From Emydura subglobosa (Eukaryota; Chordata; Testudines; Chelidae): a stretch of DNA of 64,000 nucleotides. The translations under genes were made by a program, and so were the position numbers. The stretch is from NCBI GenBank assembly GCA_007922225.1, contig ML679969.1:21041769-21105768 (forward strand). Direction: 5' to 3'. Below the pieces are notes generated by a model. The model saw only the letters and a list, made by a program, of their open reading frames with translations. It did no database searches and was not told the origin of the DNA. Shown here one piece after another: positions 57,101 to 64,000 of this stretch. The number at the start of each line of letters is the position of its first letter. Position 1 is the stretch's first letter.

Positions 57101-60100
57101 CAAGGGTCATGAAGTGGTGGATCTCGCCTCACCTGAGCATGGGCACTGGCACATCCCCCTCACTGTCCACCAACATCTCCTTCAGAGCCTCCACATTTGC
57201 TAGCAAAGAGAAGAAAGAGGAAATGCGTGAAGCAGCCAGGGCAGTCAGATGCTTGGGAAAGCCCTCCAAGCTGGACCCAGGAAACACCCACCTTCATTCT
57301 GAATGATGCACCTCACAATCTTCTCTACCGTGTCCTCGTTCAGCTCCTCCTCTTCATCTGAAAGGAGAGAAAGTGGCAGCAAGTGAAGGGAGGAGACCAT
57401 CCACAGCCAGCCCCAGTTATGAAGCACAACATTGCCATTGCCATTGCCCCATAGCTACATGTAGAGAGACCTGAAACGCAGAGCTCCCCTGAGACCCTGC
57501 CCTGGGACTGACACACTGCCAAAGAACATAAGAACAGCCAGACTGGGTCAAACAGGGTCCATCTAGCCCAATTGTCTTCGGACAGTGGCAAATGCCAAGT
57601 GCTTCCTAGCGAATGAACGGAACAGGCAATCACGAAGTGACCCATCCCATCGCCCATTCCCAGCTTCTGGCAAACAGACGTGGCTGGGCAGGGATGCAAA
57701 ACCATGCTCTGAAGTGTCCCTAGCCTCTGTTGCTACAGGGACCCCCTAGCGGCAGCAGGAATTAGATGCCATGGTGCATCTCCTTCAGTGGTGGAATCTT
57801 CACATCCCTCTCTTAGAAGGCATGTGGTGGTAGGAGCGTCAGCCCAGACCTTCAAAGGTATTTAAGCCTCTAGCCTAAATATCTTTGAGGATCTGGGCCT
57901 CCCTGCCTGTGCCCAGGGAGGCAGATGGTAGTGGAATGCCCATCTCTAATCTCACCCTGCGGGGCAGCAGCTCCCCTCCATACTGGCAATGGCTCCTGAG
58001 CCCCCTGTAGATAAAAAGGTAGGAATGTCACAATGGCCAAGAGAAACAACCTCAGATAAAATCCCAGAACCCGGCACTCCTGCCACAGGCACATTCCTTT
58101 GTCACTCGCACTCCTGACTTTACAGTGCACTAGGGACTGGCACAGGCGGCTGCAGGCCATCATGGAAGCCCAGCTCAGAAAGCTGGGCTCCTGCTTCCTT
58201 GAGTAAAGGGGAACATGGTGTCAGATGCTTTGCCTTTGAGTCAGGCCTGCCTCATCCTCCCCACCTAGGGTGAGAAAGGGTAGTTCTGTTCCCAGCACAT
58301 GGGCACGTGCGCGCGTGCACACACACACACACACACACACAACTGCTGGAAGATTGCAATCTAACCCTACTTTATCATTTAAACTTCAGAACATTAACAC
58401 AGAGGAACCTCAAAAACCAGAGACAAAGCAGGCTACTCCCTAAACTAGAGGCACAGCGTCCCCTGCATTACTAGACTGGCTGGCTGCTGACTTGACTGCT
58501 GCTGCTCACACACATCCCTCAGAACCCCCTGGGCTCTGAGCAGGAGCGGGAAACCCCAGAGCATTTCACAGCCTAGCTCTGCAATGTTAGTTCAGTTTTC
58601 CATACATCACAAGGATTTACTTCAATTGGAGACATGGTTTGAATGAATGACCCTGAGCGATTTTGTGGACAGACATCCCAAACATTTTCTGGGGACGCAT
58701 TCCCAAGGCCACCTGCACGTAAGGGTGCCAGGTCTGCCTGACCACTCTCAGAGCCTCACGTGTTCTGCCTGCAGTGGACAGAGCGAAATGTCCAAGAGGG
58801 GTCAATGGTTCCCACAGGGGGCCCTGGATTTTGAGCCCTGTGAAAACTTTCCTGGCTATTTAAAAGTGGAGCTCTAACGTGAAGCCTGGACCCCCCACGT
58901 ACTATGCCAGCAGAGACGGTAACTTTAGGAAGACCTGAATTGAAGCATTCCCCATGGCTGCAATCTCTGGGTCCGATCCAGCATTTACTGAAGGCAAAGG
59001 AAAGATTCCCACTGATTTCAACGGGCTTTGGATTGAGTCCTCTGCTGGCTGAGCACACACAGCGCATGATTTCAGGGAAGCCCAAATATGTTTCCACATA
59101 AAGCCAACCTCCTCAAACCTGGATCTGAGGCTCCCTGAAAGTTTCACGCTGCACCTGTACAGCTGGGCCCGGGGGTTGGTGCTGGGGAGAGCCACACCTG
59201 CTCCGTGGAATTGTAAGCGCTGCCAGCCAGCGATGCACCATGCGGTCAGAGCCTGTAGCTCTCCCAAGCCCACTGCTGAAATGCAGGACTTGCTTCTGTG
59301 ATGCAAGAGCTGCTCAGCCATTTTGAGTTCCCAAAGGGGCGTGAAAACACATATTGTTTCCGCTTCAGTAAAAGCTAAGGAAATTACCCAACAACTCTGG
59401 CTCAGGCTGCACTATGGCTGTTAGATGATACATGCCTGGCCCCTTGGAACAGCGCTGGCAGAATGGTTCAGTGTCTGACAAAATATTAAACATAATTAAG
59501 ACAGAATATTTGCGGGGAAGGTTCCAATACCCCCTTAACTCTGCCCTCTCCATGCTGCCCTCTCACCCATCCCCATTGGCAACAAGGACTTCTTCCCATT
59601 GCCATGCCCACTCTCACTCTGCCCACTGCCTGGGGAGCACCTGCTCCCCACAAACAGGCCAGAGGCTCCATCACCCTCCAGCTCTCCCACTTTGGGCTGG
59701 AGACTCCAATCTGCTTTGCCCACCCTCCCAATGTGTTCTAGCAGCCCCGCTGCACCTAGCCTAATCACCCTCCCTGCAGGGATGGAAGATCCCATCTTTC
59801 AAATGCCAGCCAGAAATGCAACTTTGCCCCACCCTCTCGCCATACATAGCAGCACACCCGGCACACTTCATATACCAAGCAGGGCTTTCCTTCTACTCCT
59901 CTCCCCATGGTTGGAGAAGGGAGCTGCTGTCTGGAGGGCCCTGCTCGGCAGCACCTGACTGCCCTAAATCCCCTTCCCTCAGTTCTCACACCAAGGCATC
60001 CTAGGGGGTGGAAAGCCTTCTCCTGCACCTCTGCCCACTCAGTCCCTGTCCTGCATGTTACAGGCAGCTCTCCTGCAGCCTTCAGCTCTGCACTGCCAGA

Positions 60101-61484
60101 TTTTGGGGCCCTTTCCAGCCTGGGTCCCAGATCCCAAAGATGGACCCTTAATCCTCCCTGACAGCCTCCTGATCCATAGTGGAGAAGCCCCTATGCATGA
60201 TATCAGCTGAGGGGTGCATGTAAACTATAGAAACAGCCAACTGGAGAGCATCTAAGGGGAAGTCACACACCCAACAGGACAGACTGACTTTTGTGTCAGC
60301 TAGTGAGGGTCTCCTGCTTGTAGGTAAAAGCTAGATGGGGATGTGAGTCAGAAATGACGTGTGGGAACCTGAACTGAGTTTCTAGCTTTCATTAAGAACC
60401 ATCACTTTATATTAACACTGCTTTAGAGAGCAACATACTCAGCACCAATGCTGGCTTTCCAAAGTTGGCGTGGGATTATATTATGAAAGCAGACTTGTGC
60501 TGCCATCCTGACCCAGCGCTGCCCTGGGGATGCAGGCACACATTTGTTCCCAGTGGTGGTGACCTCAGATGTGCTCAGAGGTCTCTCTCAGCTGAGGCAA
60601 TCAAGGTGTGTGGCTGGGCTGGCGTGTTCAGACAGTGAGGGGCTGTTGGCAAAGCATCCCTACAGTTCATTCCCTCTTGATCTTGGCCCTGTGAAACCCC
60701 CCATGTATCTCATTGCTGCATCTGTGAGCCAGACACTGTCACAGAGAGTTGGACTCTCCGGCCAAATTCATTGGCAACATAAATGATGGTGTAAATTATG
60801 TGGCTGCTGTGAATGTTGGTAGGTGTGACTGCCACCAATCCATCATTCAGTGTGAATGGAAAGGAGAGTAACTTGTGCATTCAGCCCTTGGCATAAACAG
60901 GTGTGATTGCAAGTGGGACTTGTACCTATTTACACCACGGCTGAATTTACCCTATCGGTGACATATTTAACAGGAGGGCCCACTTTCTCTTCCACCCTGC
61001 TTTGGGCTGCTTTTCCTGTGACCCCGGCCCTCCCACTTGTGTGACAGGTAAGGAATACGTGCTGCATGCCCTAGCAGCGCACAGTACAAGTTCGCCATTT
61101 ACTCCTGCTTTCTGAGCCACTCACTGGATAACTGATCCCATCACTGGCTACCATAGGCTCCCCAGGCGCAGCACCCTCAACTCCAGCCTGTGACTGAGTT
61201 GAGGGCTGCCAAGACATGCAGAACAGGTCCAGCTGAGAGCCCTCCCCGACCCTGCTGTCCCATTACTCACTGGCCTGGAGCTCCGTCAGCACCTCCTTGT
61301 GCTCCAGGTCTAGCTCATCATGGAAGGTCCGGCAGCGATAACCCTTTTTCTTCAGGATGTGGCAGATCAGGAACCCCACAAGACCCATGATGAAGAAGAC
61401 CAGCACAAGCAGGAAGAGCATGGACATGCTGTGATGGGGATCGGAATCCCCATCATTGGTGCCGTTCTGCTCTGACATAGGGAT
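50488..61484 (-). CDS. RELL2: RELL2, RELT-like protein 2
   Basis: Five coding exons (61478-61271, 57357-57292, 57199-57133, 55878-55690, 51166-50488) splice in one frame to 402 residues. Residues about 19-42 form a single membrane span, followed by [16 protein letters not shown]. Then come [20 protein letters not shown], the PHHHTVHLG block, TTVFSVGR and RFHVTHIEK, all hallmarks of RELT-family proteins. RFHV fits the RFxV motif through which the family binds the kinase OXSR1; family members also activate p38/JNK signalling. Human RELL2 is about 303 residues, so the Gly/Glu/Ala/Gln-rich C-terminal part is longer here, and a final splice cannot be excluded. Convergent with FCHSD1 as in mammals. 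Confidence 0.93.
51379..52110 (+). mobile_element. Solo LTR-type unit in RELL2 intron
   Basis: The 732-bp unit from TGTGATAGGG to CCCTGCGACA is flanked by CCATG (51374-51378) and CCATC (52111-52115), one mismatch in five. It has a GTATAAAAGGG promoter-like box near 51492. The neighbouring minisatellite shows that CCATC was the target. It is antisense to RELL2. Confidence 0.7.
52166..52858 (+). mobile_element. Second LTR-type unit in RELL2 intron
   Basis: The unit starts TGTGATGGGGTG right after CCATC and has a GGTATAAAGCC box near 52318. It ends near GTGAGTAGTGAACCCGG, a typical end for this LTR style. It shares TGACCTAGCCAGAGGGCCAA with the unit at 56301-57045. The right end is approximate. 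Confidence 0.65.
54770..55452 (+). mobile_element. Probable LTR-derived sequence in RELL2 intron
   Basis: AATAAA at 55073-55078 precedes a TTGTAGTTTTATTATAAACC stretch, a U5-like part and a CACA end near 55452. This resembles a retroviral R-U5 layout. The left border is not defined. Confidence 0.4.
55500..55640. repeat. Old interspersed repeat fragment
   Basis: The sequence around AACTTCTGTTGGTGGAAGGG and TTGGTCCAATAAAACC resembles a widespread amniote repeat tail. I could not name the family. Confidence 0.4.
55690..55878 (-). CDS. RELL2: RELL2 coding exon with HHHTVHLG block
   Basis: A 189-bp exon encodes [20 protein letters not shown], then [20 protein letters not shown] and GETTVFSVG. 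The acceptor is ACTGCAG (minus) and the donor GTAGGT. Strongly conserved with human RELL2. Confidence 0.95.
56301..57045 (+). mobile_element. LTR-type unit in RELL2 intron
   Basis: Starts TGTGACAGGC and shares CAGAGGGCCAAGTC and CCTGGGTTCCC-type segments with 52166-52858, so it is a diverged relative. It lies antisense to RELL2. The end is approximate. Confidence 0.5.
57133..57199 (-). CDS. RELL2: RELL2 coding exon
   Basis: A 67-bp exon encodes [20 protein letters not shown]. The acceptor is TTGCTAG and the donor GTGAGG. Phases join the flanking exons. Confidence 0.94.
57292..57357 (-). CDS. RELL2: RELL2 coding exon
   Basis: A 66-bp exon encodes [20 protein letters not shown], the most conserved cytoplasmic segment of the RELT family. 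The acceptor is TTTCAG and the donor GTGGGT. Confidence 0.95.
57523..57735 (-). mobile_element. CR1-type LINE 3' end, antisense
   Basis: Begins AGAACATAAGAACAGCCAGA and continues through GGTCCATCTAGCCCAATTGT, a stretch typical of the reverse complement of turtle CR1-type tails. Non-coding fragment. Confidence 0.75.
57849..57890. repeat. Hairpin repeat, second copy
   Basis: CCTTCAAAGGTATTTAAG pairs with CCTAAATATCTTTGAGG across a 7-base loop. The arms match those of the hairpin at 41695-41764. Confidence 0.65.
58318..58341. repeat. (CA)n microsatellite
   Basis: A run of about 12 CA units follows a CGTGCGCGCGTG alternating purine-pyrimidine tract. Confidence 0.9.
61271..61484 (-). CDS. RELL2: RELL2 first coding exon, membrane span
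   Basis: The ATG at 61478-61476 lies six bases after the acceptor (CTCCTAG). The product starts [11 protein letters not shown] and has the span [20 protein letters not shown] followed by KKKGYRC. The short polar N terminus without a signal peptide is typical of RELL2. The donor is GTGAGT at 61270. Confidence 0.96.
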
Positions 61485-61554
61485 CTAGGAGACAGGAGGG
61501 AAAACGACTCAGAGCCCTGGACACAGCCCAGAACACATTCCCCTCTGCCATTAT

Positions 61555-61797
61555 ATACTGTGCTATTGTACTGCTACCGGGACCCGGCCCTCTGGCATTC
61601 CATACCACTGCACCATACTGCTACCAGCCTGTCCCCTCTGCCATTCCATATCATCTCTCCATACTGCTACCGGCACCTGGCCCTCAGCGATTCCACACCA
61701 CCTCACCCTACTGCCACTGGCACCCTGCCCTCTGCCATTCAACATCACCTTGCTATACTGCCACTGGCATCCTGCTCTCTGCCATTTACTGGCATGT
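61555..61797. repeat. 47-bp minisatellite, left block
   Basis: About five units with cores CTGCTACCGGCACC and CCCTCTGCCATTCCA. The array is cut by the CR1 at 61798. Confidence 0.9.
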
Positions 61798-62490
61798 CTG
61801 CAGAAAAGGACCTAGGGGTTACAGTGGACAAGAAAATGAATATGAGTCAACAGTGTGCCCTTATTGCCAAGAAGGCTAATGGCATATTAGGCTGTGTTAG
61901 TAGGAGCATTGCCAGCAGATCGAGGGAAGTGATTATTCCCCTCTATTCAGCACTGGTGAGGCCACATTTGGAGTATTGTGTCCACTTTTGGGCCCCCACT
62001 ACAGGAAATATGTGGACAAATTGGAGACAGTCCAGCGGAGGACAATTAAAATGATTAGGGGACTGGAGCACATGATTTATGAGGAGAGGCTGAGGGATCT
62101 GGCCTTATTTAATCTGCAGAAGAGAAGAATGAGGGGGGATTTGATAGCAGCCTTCAACTACTTGAAGGGGGGCTCCAGGGAGGATGGAGCTAGGCTCCTC
62201 TCATTGGTGGCAGATGACAGAACAAGGAGCAGTGGTCTCAAGTTGCAGTAGGGGAGGTCTAGACTGGATATTAGGAAAAAAGTTTTTCACTAGGAGAGTG
62301 GCGAAGCACTGGAATGGGTTCCTAGGGAGATGGTGGAATCTCCATCCTTAGAGATTTTTAAGGCCCAGCTTGACAAAGCCCTGCCTGGGATGATTTAGCT
62401 GGGGTTGGTCCTGCTTTGAGCAGGGGGTTGGACTAGCTGACCTCCTGAGGTGCCTTCCAACCCTAATCTCCTATGATTCTGTGATTTCAT
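61798..62490 (+). mobile_element. CR1 LINE 3' fragment within the minisatellite
   Basis: Begins in ORF2 at a [11 protein letters not shown] segment. It continues with IRGLEHMIYEERLRDL and FNYLKGGSREDGARLLSL, and ends in the CR1 tail GGTTGGACTAGCTGACC. It is closely similar to the copy at 27905-29062. It is antisense to RELL2. Confidence 0.92.
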
Positions 62491-63065
62491 AATGCCTTGC
62501 TGGCACCCTGCCCTCTGCCATTCCATACAGGCTCTCCATACTGCTACCAGCACCAGCCCTGTGCCATTCCATACTGCCTACAACGTACTGCTACCAGCAC
62601 CCTGCCCTGTGCCATTCCACACCGCCTCGTTGTACTGTTACCAGCACCCTGTCCTCTGCCATTCTATACTGTCTCCCTGTACGGCTACCATCACCCTGCC
62701 CTTGGCCATTCACACTGGCTCACCTTAATCGTACTGACACACTGCCCTCTGCCATTCCAGACCATCTCACCATACTGCTCTCATCACCCTGCCCTGTGCC
62801 ATTCTATACCATCTCGCTGCACTGCTACCAACACCCTACCCTCTCCCATGCCATTTCACCTCGCTGCACTGCTACTGGAACCCAGCCCTCTGCCACTCCA
62901 CACGGCCTCACTGTACTCCTGCTGACACTCAGCCCTCTGCCATTCCATGCTACCTGAGGGTCCTGCTACTTGCACCCTGCTCTGTGCCATTCCACATCCA
63001 CTCGCCGCATTGCTACCGGCTCCCGGCCCTCTGCCACGCCACACCGCCTCCCCGCACTGCTACGG
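62491..63065. repeat. 47-bp minisatellite, right block
   Basis: About twelve more units of the same 47-bp array, with cores CTGCTACCAGCACCCTGCCC and TGCCATTCCA. Confidence 0.9.
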
Positions 63066-63249
63066 GATGGGACTGCCTTTCCTTTTCCCCTGGGGTTTCA
63101 GTTCTCCCTGTGACTGGTGCATCCGGCAGTGCAGAGCCCGCTCCTGAGACGCAGCTCGGCCTTTCTCAGGGTCAGCGTCAATAACTGGCCACTCTTGGAA
63201 GCCTCAGTCTGGGTCCCCTGAAGGTTTCCTAAGCAGGGCGCGACCCGCA

Positions 63250-64000
63250 GGCACGTGGCTGCGCTCAGAGCAGAGGGGTCAGAGACAAGGGCAGGGAGGC
63301 AGAGTTGCTGCAGGGAGCCCCTGCTCCTGTTCCGTTTGCCTGTCCGCCTCTCTCTGAATTCCTCGCTCTCTGCGCTGCTGCAGGTTTCCCAAGGACACGG
63401 CCAGTCCCTCCCTCCCTCCCGGCTCCGCTCCGAGCAGCCCTGCGCTCAGCTCTCCCGGGTCTGGGTCTCCCTCTGCGCTCTTCCGTGTCTCGGTTCCTGC
63501 TGCTCCGGCTCCCGTCTCGGCCCGCAGCTGCGGCTGCCCCAAGGGCACAGCTCCCGCGACCCGGCTCTGCAGCTCGGAGGAGCCCTGCGCTCGCTGCGCC
63601 TCGCCAGCCCCTCTGCCCCCCTCCTCCCTCAGCCCGGCCTCCGCTGCCCACCCCTTGCCCTCCCGCGGCAGGTACTTACAGCGGCGGGGCCGGGGGCCTG
63701 CGAGGGGAAGCTCAGCCGCGCCGAGCGAGACTAGACCCGCGGCAGGCAGCACTCAGGAGATGCAAAGGGAGCCGGGCCGGCAGCTCCAGCATCGCCTGCC
63801 CTGCCCAGAGCGCCCCGGAGCCCCTGCGCCGGCCGGCCGGGCAGCGCCGCCTGCTAGCCGGAGCTGGGGGGGCTGCACCGGCTTCAGCATCCGCCGCAGC
63901 TCCCCACCCCGGGCTAGTCCCGGAATCCGCGTCCTTCAGCCGGCTGCTCTCGGACTCCAGGCCGCGTCGGCAGCCCGGGCACAGCTCGGCTGGGAGCCGC
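63250..64000. promoter_or_regulatory. CpG-rich block, likely bidirectional RELL2/HDAC3 promoter
   Basis: CpG density and GC content rise sharply towards the right edge, with GC boxes such as GGCGGGGCCGGG near 63683. A minus-strand donor GCT/GTAAGT at 63680/63679 marks the end of a non-coding first exon of RELL2. In mammals HDAC3 starts head-to-head with RELL2, so a shared promoter is inferred; HDAC3 itself is not in the window. Confidence 0.65.
63680..63960 (-). other. RELL2: RELL2 non-coding first exon (5' UTR)
   Basis: Ends at the GTAAGT donor (63679-63674 on the minus strand). The transcription start is not visible; the upstream limit is a guess within the CpG block. Confidence 0.55.

Larger units (their letters stand above)
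57358..61270 (-). other. RELL2 intron, 3.9 kb
   Basis: Holds a CR1-type tail (57523-57735), a hairpin repeat (57849-57890) and a CA microsatellite (58318-58341). No exon was seen in the remainder. Confidence 0.5.
61485..63679 (-). other. RELL2 first intron (5' UTR intron)
   Basis: Occupied almost entirely by the 47-bp minisatellite and a CR1 fragment. GC content rises from about 63070. Confidence 0.6.

Noticed and set aside
62492..62925. 142-codon plus-strand frame in the minisatellite
   Set aside because: Product of a 47-bp tandem repeat lacking in-frame stops in some phases; it lies in an intron on the strand opposite RELL2.

Overview
This window is nuclear DNA of an amniote vertebrate. 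A turtle (or a closely related archelosaur) is the most likely source. Protein-coding information is confined to short exons with GT-AG borders, most of the rest is interspersed repeats, and those repeats are dominated by CR1 LINEs plus LTR, hAT-like and MITE-like elements of the kind common in chelonian genomes. The organism call rests on repeat style and family recognition, not on a database search.

Two real genes are present, transcribed toward each other. On the plus strand, 489..22130 carries 18 in-frame coding exons of FCHSD1 (F-BAR and double SH3 domains 1). The first exons lie left of the window, and the 3' UTR ends near a poly(A) signal at 23119. On the minus strand, RELL2 (RELT-like 2) runs from a non-coding first exon in a CpG-rich block at the right edge (about 63680..64000), through coding exons at 61484-61271, 57357-57292, 57199-57133 and 55878-55690, to a long last coding exon at 51166-50488. 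This order matches the mammalian HDAC3-RELL2-FCHSD1-ARAP3 neighbourhood, so HDAC3 is expected just beyond the right edge, divergent from RELL2.

Between the converging genes (about 23.15-50.49 kb) the DNA is mostly mobile elements. They include a TIR element at 24.85 kb, a MITE-like unit at 26.78 kb, a CR1 3' fragment at 27.9-29.06 kb and LTR-derived sequence at 29.6-30.5 kb. A Gypsy-type LTR retrotransposon at 32.02-39.50 kb is split by a 2.9 kb antisense CR1 that itself holds another insertion. Two opposed copies of an unusual ~1.1 kb element with ~65-bp terminal direct repeats and a conserved Leu/Glu/Pro-repeat ORF lie at 42.68 and 44.64 kb, and a solo LTR at 47.39-48.05 kb has a 4-bp target duplication.

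FCHSD1 introns hold an antisense solo LTR (12.85-14.05 kb), a hAT-type element with an 8-bp target duplication (15.69-16.15 kb) and CR1 tails. RELL2 introns hold several LTR-type units, a 50-bp minisatellite invaded by two LTRs, and a 47-bp minisatellite split by a CR1.

The genes are ordinary and intact. The most interesting points are the paired element with the Pro/Glu-repeat ORF, the nested Gypsy/CR1 insertion with readable target duplications, two opposed poly(A) signals 31 nt apart at the end of FCHSD1, and the uncertain 3' end of RELL2.
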